NCBI RefSeq assembly: GCF_023074075.1
Contig: NZ_JADPKT010000084.1
Span: 124,001-188,000, forward strand
Source of the DNA: Bradyrhizobium sp. 138
GTDB taxonomy: Bacteria > Pseudomonadota > Alphaproteobacteria > Rhizobiales > Xanthobacteraceae
Direction: 5' to 3'
Length of the DNA: 64,000 nucleotides
Positions 42,977-50,840 of this stretch are shown here, one piece after another. Under the pieces are notes generated by a model. The model did no database searches and was not told the origin of the DNA. It worked only from the letters and a program-made list of their open reading frames with translations. The position numbers and the translations under genes are program-made. Positions within the stretch are counted from its first letter, which is position 1. Every line of letters begins with the position of its first letter.

Positions 42977-44233
42977 ATGTCGACATCAGTGGGCGAACTT
43001 GCTCCGGCCTCACGTTCCTCCAACTGGCGCACCCCGGCCGTCATCATTCTCTGCGGGTGTGCGATCGGCATGCTCGGCTTCGGTCCGCGATCGGCGCTCG
43101 GCTTCTTCGTGCAGCCGATGAGCCACGAATTCTCCTGGGGCCGCGACGTGTTTGGTCTCGCGATTGCCGTGCAGAACCTGTTGTGGGGCTTGGGCCAGCC
43201 GTTCGCCGGCGCCGTCGCCGATCGCTTCGGCCTGTTCCGGGTGATGTGTGTCGGCGCTCTGCTCTATGCCGGCGGCCTGCTGTTGATGCGCTATTCCTCG
43301 ACGCCGTTGTCGCTCAACATCGGTGCGGGCGTCATGGTCGGCTTTGGTCTTGCCGGCTGCTCGTTCAATCTGGTGCTGTCGGCGTTCACCAAGCTGCTGC
43401 CGGCCGAGAAGCGCGGCCTTGCGCTTGGTGCCGGCACGGCGGCGGGCTCGTTCGGGCAATTCCTGTTCGCGCCAATCGGCGTCGCCTTGATCGACAATTT
43501 CGGCTGGCAGCAGGCGCTTTCCGTATTCGGCTTCCTGATGTTGCTGATCATCCCGCTGTCGCTGGCGCTCTCGACGCCGCCGGTCGCACATGCCGCGAAC
43601 GCGACGCCGGCGGATGATGATCAGACCTTTACGAGGGCGCTTGCCGAAGCCTTCGGCCACCGCTCCTATGTGCTGCTGGTGCTCGGCTTCTTCACCTGCG
43701 GATTCCAGCTCGCCTTCGTCACCGTGCATCTGCCAGCCTTCCTGGTCGATCGCGGCATCTCCGCGCAAACCGGCGGCTGGGTGATCGCGGCGATCGGCCT
43801 GTTCAATATCGTGGGATCGCTGAGCGTCGGCTACCTCCAGAATTCCCTGCCCAAGCGCTACATCCTCTCGACCATCTACTTTACGCGTGCGCTGGCGACG
43901 CTCGCCTTCATCTCGTTCCCGATCACGCCGTTTTCGGCGATCGCATTCGGCGCGATCTCCGGCCTGACCTGGCTGTCGACCGTGCCGCCGACCTCGGCGC
44001 TGGTGGCGCTGATGTTCGGCACGCGCTGGTTTGCAACGCTCTACGGCTTCGCCTTCGTCAGCCATCAGGTCGGCGGCTTCCTGGGCGTCTGGTTAGGGGG
44101 CGTTGTGTTCGAAAAGTTCGGTTCCTACACGCCAATCTGGTGGCTCTCGATCCTGTTCGGCGTGCTCTCGGCGCTGATCAATCTTCCGATCGTCGAGAAA
44201 CCAGTCCAGCGGGCAGTTGCGCAGCCTGCCTGA
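42977..44233 (+). CDS. Major facilitator superfamily transporter
   Basis: A 418-residue transporter with twelve hydrophobic helices. The loop 2-3 signature appears as GAVADRFGLFRVMCVGA, and the first helix as AVIILCGCAIGMLGFGPRSALG. It resembles the oxalate/formate-antiporter-like MFS branch, but the substrate is not predictable. The start at 42977 has GAGG 6 bases upstream; a frame of 52 more codons lacks membrane or signal character. It is divergent from nadA and may share regulation with it. Confidence 0.88.
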   Translation: MSTSVGELAPASRSSNWRTPAVIILCGCAIGMLGFGPRSALGFFVQPMSHEFSWGRDVFGLAIAVQNLLWGLGQPFAGAVADRFGLFRVMCVGALLYAGGLLLMRYSSTPLSLNIGAGVMVGFGLAGCSFNLVLSAFTKLLPAEKRGLALGAGTAAGSFGQFLFAPIGVALIDNFGWQQALSVFGFLMLLIIPLSLALSTPPVAHAANATPADDDQTFTRALAEAFGHRSYVLLVLGFFTCGFQLAFVTVHLPAFLVDRGISAQTGGWVIAAIGLFNIVGSLSVGYLQNSLPKRYILSTIYFTRALATLAFISFPITPFSAIAFGAISGLTWLSTVPPTSALVALMFGTRWFATLYGFAFVSHQVGGFLGVWLGGVVFEKFGSYTPIWWLSILFGVLSALINLPIVEKPVQRAVAQPA

Positions 44234-44274
44234 TCGGCTAAACATCCCCGACAAACAAGTCAGGGAGTTCAGTC

Positions 44275-45261
44275 GTGGCCACATTCAAGGCGATCCGGGT
44301 CGATAAGGCGGACAAGGGCACCACCGCCGCACTGACGCAGTTCGACGACGCCGAGCTGATGGACGGCGACGTCACCGTCCGCGTCGAATGGTCGACGCTG
44401 AACTACAAGGACGGCCTTGCGCTCACCGGCAAGGCGCCGGTGGTGCGCCGCTTCCCGATGATCGCGGGCATCGACTTTGCCGGCACCGTCGAGCAATCCT
44501 CGCATCCGCAGTGGAAGGCCGGCGACAAGGTCGTCTGCACCGGTTGGGGCATGGGCGAGACCCATCTCGGCGCCTATGCCGAGAAGGCGCGGGTGAAAGG
44601 TGATTGGCTGGTCGCCTTGCCGCAAGGCCTGTCGGCGCGCGATGCCATGGCGATCGGCACTGCCGGCTTCACCGCGATGCTTTCGGTGCTGGCATTGGAG
44701 AAGCACGGTCTGTCGCCGAAGAGCGGTCCCGTGGTGGTGACGGGTGCTGCCGGCGGCGTCGGCTCGGTCGCCACCGCCGTGCTTTCGAAGCTCGGCTACC
44801 ACGTCATCGCTTCGACCGGCCGCGCCTCGGAGGCGGACTATCTGAAACACCTGGGAGCGGCCGAGATCATCGACCGCAACGAATTGTCGGCACCGGCCAA
44901 GCCGATCGCAAAGGAGCGCTGGGCGGGCGGCGTCGACAGCGTCGGCTCGACCACACTGGCGAATCTGTTGTCGATGACGAAATACGGCGGGGCCATCGCC
45001 GCCTGCGGCCTCGCCGCCGGCATGGACCTGCCGTCGTCCGTCGCACCTTTCATTTTGCGCGGGGTGTGCCTTCTCGGCATCGATTCCGTGATGTGCCCGA
45101 TCGAACCGCGCAAGGCTGCCTGGCAACGCTTGGCATCCGATCTGGATCGGACGAAACTGTCTGAAATCACTCAGGAAATATCGCTCGACGAAGTCCCGCA
45201 ATGGGGTGCGAAAATCCTGGCCGGCCAGGTCCGCGGCCGCATCGTGGTAAAAATTGTCTAA
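44275..45261 (+). CDS. YhdH/AcuI-type quinone oxidoreductase
   Basis: A 328-residue zinc-independent medium-chain reductase starting at GTG. NYKDGLALTGKAPVVRRFP at 42-60 and DFAGTVEQSSHPQWKAGDKV match the YhdH/AcuI group. The nucleotide-binding GAAGGVGSVA is near residue 160. AcuI reduces acryloyl-CoA to propionyl-CoA with NADPH, so detoxification of acryloyl-CoA is the best guess. It follows the MFS gene by 41 bases on the same strand. Confidence 0.9.
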   Translation: MATFKAIRVDKADKGTTAALTQFDDAELMDGDVTVRVEWSTLNYKDGLALTGKAPVVRRFPMIAGIDFAGTVEQSSHPQWKAGDKVVCTGWGMGETHLGAYAEKARVKGDWLVALPQGLSARDAMAIGTAGFTAMLSVLALEKHGLSPKSGPVVVTGAAGGVGSVATAVLSKLGYHVIASTGRASEADYLKHLGAAEIIDRNELSAPAKPIAKERWAGGVDSVGSTTLANLLSMTKYGGAIAACGLAAGMDLPSSVAPFILRGVCLLGIDSVMCPIEPRKAAWQRLASDLDRTKLSEITQEISLDEVPQWGAKILAGQVRGRIVVKIV

Positions 45262-45374
45262 CGGCGTTCAGACTTTACCAACCAAGCTGCTTCAATGTCG
45301 CCATGGTTAGTATGGTAAGCAGCGGGTAAAGAGATAAGGCATCGCCCGCTGCGGGGGTCGGTTCGGAGTTGAGC

Positions 45375-45974
45375 ATGCTTGCGCGTATTGTGTTGGGGGC
45401 TGTCACGGCGGCAGCGACGTTTGCGCCGGCCATTGCCGGAAGCATGAATGCCGATGAGGCGCGTCGTTTCGTGGCGGGCAAAGTGTTTGCCTTCACCTGT
45501 TTCGACGGCACCCGCGGTGCGGGCCGCATCCTCGACGACCTCGGCGCCGCCGGCGCGGTGCAGTTCTCCGGCGCAGGCCCGGTGAAACATCTCCGCCTGC
45601 CCGGCAACACGCTCCAGATCCGCGGCCAGAACGTCTGCGCCTCGATCAAGGGCATTCCGTTCGAGCCCTGTTTCAACCTCGAAAAGACCGATGATCGCAG
45701 CTTCCGCGGCTCGGTGTCCGGCATGGGCTTCGCCTATTGCGACTTCCATCACCAGGGCGGCAACCAGATGCTGATGGCGCGCGCCGCGGCGCGGCCGCGT
45801 TCGCTGCACAGGTCCGAGCACACCGGTTCGGTCGGCCCGTCCAACACCGAAGTCGCCGCGCGCGTGGAGACGCCGCGTGTCGAGAGCAGCCGCCTCGAGC
45901 CGGTGAAGTCGGATACCAAGTCGGAGCCTGCCAAGAACGAGGGCCCGCTGGAGCTGCGTCGCTCGACCCAGTGA
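45375..45974 (+). CDS. Secreted protein of unknown function with four cysteines
   Basis: A 199-residue protein. A signal peptide (MLARIVLGAVTAAATFAPAIA) is followed by a domain with four cysteines in FTCFDG, GQNVCASI, FEPCFN and FAYCDFHH, which could form two disulfides. The C-terminal third is hydrophilic and low in complexity (SRLEPVKSDTKSEPAKNEGP). I do not recognise a characterised family. Its promoter must lie in the preceding 110 bases. A TTG six bases upstream is an alternative start. Confidence 0.75.
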   Translation: MLARIVLGAVTAAATFAPAIAGSMNADEARRFVAGKVFAFTCFDGTRGAGRILDDLGAAGAVQFSGAGPVKHLRLPGNTLQIRGQNVCASIKGIPFEPCFNLEKTDDRSFRGSVSGMGFAYCDFHHQGGNQMLMARAAARPRSLHRSEHTGSVGPSNTEVAARVETPRVESSRLEPVKSDTKSEPAKNEGPLELRRSTQ

Positions 45975-46138
45975 AACGGTCGCGCCGGACAGCCCGCGCA
46001 CTTTGTCGTTGAAGACGTCCATCGAACACGAAGCCGCCGCGCCGTAGTCATACGGACGGCGGCTTTCATGCGTTGGTAGCTGTTCGCGCTCCAGTTTGCG
46101 TACGGCCGGGGGGCGCGGCCCGATAAAAGGGTTCAACA

Positions 46139-46390
46139 ATGTCGCTGTACTTCTTCCGCATCAGCACCGGCCGCTATTCCGGCGCCGCCGACCAGCCGTA
46201 CGAGTTCGAGGATCGCGCAGCCGCCTGGACCGAGATGACCGAGGTCTGCGCCAATCTGCTCGGCGGCATCGCGCGCAGCCTGAAGCCGAATGCCGAGTGG
46301 TGCATGGAGCTGCTCGACGAAAACAAGCAGCCCGTCTTCCGCATCAGCCTCGTTGGAGAGACCCATCCGCTGCCCAATCACCGCGATTGA
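46139..46390 (+). CDS. DUF6894-like small protein
   Basis: An 83-residue acidic protein, MSLYFFRISTGRYSGAADQP followed by YEFEDRAAAWTEMTEVCANL and ending WCMELLDENKQPVFRISLVG. The pattern of an N-terminal YFF strand, a central A-W/E-rich helix and a C-terminal V-DE-G-xx-FR strand fits the DUF6894 family common in Bradyrhizobium. The function is unknown. The first chemoreceptor of the array follows. Confidence 0.75.
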   Translation: MSLYFFRISTGRYSGAADQPYEFEDRAAAWTEMTEVCANLLGGIARSLKPNAEWCMELLDENKQPVFRISLVGETHPLPNHRD

Positions 46391-46493
46391 CGCCGTGCCT
46401 TTACGGACCGGTTTCTTAAGACATCGGGAATCCTTTGGAGCGATGCTTCACCGATTTATGCTTTTCCGGTTTGGCACTTCGAAAGGGAAGCCG

Positions 46494-48200
46494 ATGCATT
46501 TCCTTGGTCGTTTTCGCATCCTGACGAAGATTCTGGGCATCGTAGCGCTGCTTTGCGCGATCTCTGCGAGCATCGCCTATATCGGCGTCTCCGCGCTCGC
46601 CGATCTCAACGACAAGGCCGACGTCATGTCGACCGCCGCGCGAAGGGCCCTGCTGGCCGCCCGCGCCAACCAGAACGTGATCGCGCTGAACCGTGCCGAG
46701 TTCCGCAGTGCGCTCGACCCCCGCGACGACAACCGCCTGTCCGCGCGCGAAGTGATCGATACGCAGCTCAAGCAATATCAGGAGCGGTTCGATCAGGTCT
46801 CCGGGACCCTCGACGAACAGGCGAAGGCGATGTTGCCGGCCGTGCGCGAGGCATTCTCCGTCTATAAGAGCCAGCTCGACACGACCTTGACGGTCGTCGA
46901 AGGCGAGAAGTCCGCAAAGCTCAGCGACAGTGCCGACAAGCTGCGCGACACCGCGATGAAGAGCAGGGCCGCGGCCGAGAACCTGCAGGCCAAGATCCGC
47001 GCGGTGGCCGACCGCCTGAACACGCGCGTCGAGGAGAAGGCGCGCGAAGCGCGTGAGCAATATGAAACGACGTCGCGGCTGCTGATCGTGCTGGCCGCGA
47101 TTGGCGTCATCGTCGGCGGCGTGGTCGGCTTCGCGCTCGGTCAGTACGGCATCGCCAAGCCCATCCGCGCTATTGTCGGCCTGCTCCAGGAGCTTGCCGC
47201 GGGCAATTATTCGGTCGAGGTGAGGGGCGGCGAGCGCAAGGACGAAGTCGGCGATGTCGCCAAGACGGCCGAGGTATTCAAGGAGAACGGCCTCGCCAAG
47301 ATTCGCATGGAAGCCGAGCAGAAAGAGGCAGAGCAGCGCAGCGCCGCGCAGCGGCGTCAGGACATGTTGAGCCTCGCCGATCAGTTCGAGGCGGCCGTAG
47401 GCGAGGTCATCGAGACCGTAAGCTCGGCCTCCACCGAGCTGGAGGCATCCGCAACGACGCTCACCTCGACCGCGGAGCACGCGCAGCAGCTCGCGACGGT
47501 CGTCGCCTCGGCCTCCGAGGAAGCGTCCACCAACGTGCAGTCGGTGGCGTCTGCGACCGAGGAGCTGTCGTCCTCGATCACCGAGATCAGCCGTCAGGTG
47601 CAGGAATCCGCGCGCGTCGCGAGCGAGGCGGTGGGCCAGGCCCGCACCACGACGGAACGGGTCAGCGAATTGTCCCAGGCGGCGATGCGCATCGGCGACG
47701 TGGTCGAATTGATCAATACCATCGCCGGCCAGACCAACCTTTTGGCGCTCAACGCCACGATCGAGGCCGCGCGCGCCGGCGAGGCCGGGCGCGGCTTCGC
47801 CGTGGTCGCCTCCGAGGTCAAGGCGCTCGCCGAGCAGACCGCGAAGGCGACGGGCGAGATCGGGCAGCAGATCGCCAGCATCCAGAGCGCGACCGAGCAT
47901 TCGGTCGGCGCGATCAAGGACATCAGCCACACCATCGAGAAGCTGTCGGAGATCTCTTCGACCATCGCAGCCGCCGTGGAAGAGCAGGGTGCGGCGACGC
48001 AGGAAATCTCCCGCAACGTGCAGCAGGCGGCGGCAGGCACGCATCAAGTGTCGTCCAACATCACCGACGTGCAGCGCGGCGCGAGCGAGACGGGCTCGGC
48101 ATCCTCGCAGGTGCTGTCCGCCGCGCAGATGCTGTCCGGCGACAGCAACCGCCTCAAGCTCGAGGTCAGCAAGTTTCTCGGCACCGTGCGCGCTGCCTAA
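46494..48200 (+). CDS. Methyl-accepting chemotaxis protein 1 of the array
   Basis: A 568-residue receptor. TM1 lies at about 10-35, a roughly 160-residue helical periplasmic sensor (four-helix-bundle type) at 36-194, TM2 at 195-216, HAMP at about 217-268, and the signalling domain at about 300-560 with the conserved VVELINTIAGQTNLLALNAT tip. It senses ligands outside the cell and controls CheA. The ligand is unknown. It ends in FLGTVRAA and lacks a C-terminal pentapeptide. GGGAAG precedes the ATG at 46494. The last 675 bases are nearly identical to those of the next receptor. Confidence 0.95.
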   Translation: MHFLGRFRILTKILGIVALLCAISASIAYIGVSALADLNDKADVMSTAARRALLAARANQNVIALNRAEFRSALDPRDDNRLSAREVIDTQLKQYQERFDQVSGTLDEQAKAMLPAVREAFSVYKSQLDTTLTVVEGEKSAKLSDSADKLRDTAMKSRAAAENLQAKIRAVADRLNTRVEEKAREAREQYETTSRLLIVLAAIGVIVGGVVGFALGQYGIAKPIRAIVGLLQELAAGNYSVEVRGGERKDEVGDVAKTAEVFKENGLAKIRMEAEQKEAEQRSAAQRRQDMLSLADQFEAAVGEVIETVSSASTELEASATTLTSTAEHAQQLATVVASASEEASTNVQSVASATEELSSSITEISRQVQESARVASEAVGQARTTTERVSELSQAAMRIGDVVELINTIAGQTNLLALNATIEAARAGEAGRGFAVVASEVKALAEQTAKATGEIGQQIASIQSATEHSVGAIKDISHTIEKLSEISSTIAAAVEEQGAATQEISRNVQQAAAGTHQVSSNITDVQRGASETGSASSQVLSAAQMLSGDSNRLKLEVSKFLGTVRAA

Positions 48201-48544
48201 GCACCACGCTCAAAGCACCTCGCCCAAGAGCAGATCCCGAGACGACCCGCGCGCCTAACGCGGGTCGCTTTCGCGTGACGATGATCCGCGCAAACGTCTC
48301 GGGCAAGACAGGATGAGAGCGCGGCTGCAAGAGAACGCAGTGGCGACCTCAAGCTGAAATTTACAACTTTCTGGCGATATTAGCTCTTCAACTTCAACTA
48401 TTTGGCTTGAAATCTCAGTATTACTCCGAAGCCGGTCGTTAACCAAAATGCGGAACTCTGAGCGCTAGCTTCGTGGCAAGGGCGATCAACGTCCATGCAG
48501 CTGGCAAGGACTTGGCTGCGTGTTTCCTTTGGGGGAAACGTACC
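48201..48544. other. Intergenic region between chemoreceptors 1 and 2
   Basis: About 344 bases. A hairpin terminator is at 48243-48267. The following stretch (about 48355-48440) is distinctly AT-rich for this genome and probably holds the promoter of receptor 2, so each receptor is likely transcribed separately. No gene is supported. Confidence 0.55.
48243..48267 (+). terminator. Hairpin terminator after chemoreceptor 1
   Basis: CGACCCGCG (48243-48251) pairs with CGCGGGTCG (48259-48267) around a 7-base loop; CTTTCG follows. Confidence 0.65.
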
Positions 48545-50701
48545 ATGTTGAGCCTCAGTGATAATCAGCTGATCCGAACGGGGGCCGCCAGCGGATGGAG
48601 GCGGCTCGGAGAGGTTCGAATCGGCACGATCTTGCCGACCATCATCTCTGCGCTGGTGCTGCTCGGATTGGCCTCGGCCGGATTCATTGCCTACGAGGCC
48701 ATCGTCAAGAGGCAAGAGTCGGAAGCGTTCCTGAAGGTCAATGGAGCTGCCCAGCTGCTGTTGCGCAGCGCAGGACATTGGGCAATTGAACGCGGGTTGA
48801 CCAACGCGGCGTTGAAGTCGCCCGATGTCGTCGGCTCCGATCGCCGTGCCGAAATCGGAAAGGCGCGCGCGACGGCGGACGAGGCCTTTCGCAGCGCTGC
48901 CCTCGAGATCGGCGCGATTCCCGAAATGGCGGCGGGGCAAAGGCAGCTTGCGGACGCCAAGGCGAAATTCGAAGCGCTGAGTCTCTTGCGCGAGAAGGTC
49001 GATGCGGGCCTTTCGCGCCCGCGCGCCGAACGCGCGCCCGAGGTGGTGGATGGCTTCGTTCCCGCGATCACAGACGTGATCGAGGTCGCGAGCAACCGCT
49101 TGCGCTTGACGCTCGAAACTCTCACCAGCCCGCCGGTATCAAGGCTGGCTCAACTCATCGGCCTGCGGCATCTGACGGCTCAGATGGCCGAGAATGCCGG
49201 AAGAGAGCGCGCCTTGCTGGCAGGGGCCGTCGGAGCCCATGCAAAGCTCGGCAAGGAGGGCTTCGAACGCCTGTCGGGGCTGCGCGCGAAGGTCGAGCTT
49301 GCGTGGGACACGGTCGTGCCGGTACGGCTGCGCTCGGATCTTCCCGTGCAGATCGGCGAAGCGATGACGGAGGTCGAAAGAACCTATTTTGGCGTCTACG
49401 GAGAAACGCGTGCGACTGCGCTCGCCGGAGCCGAAAGTGGAGACTATCGGATCACGGGACCGGACTACTTCGCGCGGGCCACTGCCGGCATCAGCGCGGT
49501 TCTGAGGCTCGGCGAGGCGATCGGCGCCGCCGCCGATCGCGAAGCCACGATGCAGGCAGAAACCAGCACTCGTAATTTCGGTTTCACGGCGGTGTTGCTC
49601 TGTGCCTCCCTGGTGCTCGCCGGCGTCAGCTTCTGGATCACCTTTTCGCGGATCCTCAAGCCGCTTTCAGCCATTTCGGTTGCGATGGGCGGTCTTGCCA
49701 ATGGTGACTTCACGACGGACGTGCCCGGCACCGGCCGAGGTGACGAGGTTGGCGAGATGGCGCGCACCGTTGAAGTCTTCAAGCGGAATGGTATCGAGGT
49801 GGAACGCATGCGCGGCGAGCAGGCTGAGGCCGAGAGGCGGGCGGCCGAGCAACGCAAGGCCGAGATGCATAGGCTCGCCGACGGCTTCGAAACCGCCATC
49901 GGGGAGATTGTCGATACTGTGTCCTCGGCTGCGACCGAGCTGGAGGCCTCGGCATCGACGCTGACCTCGACTGCAGAGCGCGGGCAGCAGCTCACCACCG
50001 TGGTGGCTGCCGCCTCCGAGGAGGCATCCACCAACGTGCAGTCGGTGGCGTCTGCGACCGAGGAGCTGTCGTCCTCGATCACCGAGATCAGCCGTCAGGT
50101 GCAGGAATCCGCGCGCGTCGCGAGCGAGGCGGTGAACCAGGCCCGCACCACGACGGAACGGGTCAGCGAATTGTCCCAGGCGGCGATGCGCATCGGCGAC
50201 GTGGTCGAATTGATCAATACCATCGCCGGCCAGACCAACCTTTTGGCGCTCAACGCCACGATCGAGGCCGCGCGCGCCGGCGAGGCCGGGCGCGGCTTCG
50301 CCGTGGTCGCCTCCGAGGTCAAGGCGCTCGCCGAGCAGACCGCGAAGGCGACGGGCGAGATCGGGCAGCAGATCGCCAGCATCCAGAGCGCGACCGAGCA
50401 TTCGGTCGGCGCGATCAAGGACATCAGCCACACCATCGAGAAGCTGTCGGAGACCTCTTCGACCATCGCAGCCGCCGTGGAAGAGCAGGGTGCGGCGACG
50501 CAGGAAATCTCCCGCAACGTGCAGCAGGCGGCGGCAGGCACGCATCAAGTGTCGTCCAACATCACCGACGTGCAGCGCGGCGCGAGCGAGACGGGCTCGG
50601 CATCCTCGCAGGTGCTGTCCGCCGCGCAGATGCTGTCCGGCGACAGCAACCGCCTCAAGCTCGAGGTCAGCAAGTTTCTCGGCACCGTGCGCGCCGCCTG
50701 A
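48545..50701 (+). CDS. Methyl-accepting chemotaxis protein 2 of the array
   Basis: A 718-residue receptor with the largest sensor of the four. TM1 lies at about 27-52, a periplasmic domain of about 290 residues at 53-343, TM2 at 344-366, then HAMP and the signalling domain. The sensor opens with a WAIERGLTNAALKSP segment that resembles the arginine-containing first helix of NIT (nitrate/nitrite-sensing) domains; this is a suggestion only. The signalling region from 50,027 is nearly base-for-base the same as in receptor 1. It ends in FLGTVRAA. Confidence 0.93.
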   Translation: MLSLSDNQLIRTGAASGWRRLGEVRIGTILPTIISALVLLGLASAGFIAYEAIVKRQESEAFLKVNGAAQLLLRSAGHWAIERGLTNAALKSPDVVGSDRRAEIGKARATADEAFRSAALEIGAIPEMAAGQRQLADAKAKFEALSLLREKVDAGLSRPRAERAPEVVDGFVPAITDVIEVASNRLRLTLETLTSPPVSRLAQLIGLRHLTAQMAENAGRERALLAGAVGAHAKLGKEGFERLSGLRAKVELAWDTVVPVRLRSDLPVQIGEAMTEVERTYFGVYGETRATALAGAESGDYRITGPDYFARATAGISAVLRLGEAIGAAADREATMQAETSTRNFGFTAVLLCASLVLAGVSFWITFSRILKPLSAISVAMGGLANGDFTTDVPGTGRGDEVGEMARTVEVFKRNGIEVERMRGEQAEAERRAAEQRKAEMHRLADGFETAIGEIVDTVSSAATELEASASTLTSTAERGQQLTTVVAAASEEASTNVQSVASATEELSSSITEISRQVQESARVASEAVNQARTTTERVSELSQAAMRIGDVVELINTIAGQTNLLALNATIEAARAGEAGRGFAVVASEVKALAEQTAKATGEIGQQIASIQSATEHSVGAIKDISHTIEKLSETSSTIAAAVEEQGAATQEISRNVQQAAAGTHQVSSNITDVQRGASETGSASSQVLSAAQMLSGDSNRLKLEVSKFLGTVRAA

Positions 50702-50840
50702 CGGCGGCGTGCTTCGGCAGGCGTTGCGACCGCGCCCGCAGGGTTAACCTTCCGGAAAAGCGACGCAGTCATGATGCCTGCAATATTCCGGGCGCTGAGT
50801 CGCCCTTCGCGTATTGCGTCTCAATCGTTGGAGCATATTC

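Noticed and set aside
46416..48047. A 543-codon open frame on the minus strand
   Set aside because: It mirrors chemoreceptor 1; a matching frame occurs opposite receptor 2 because the DNA is duplicated, so recurrence is not evidence of coding.
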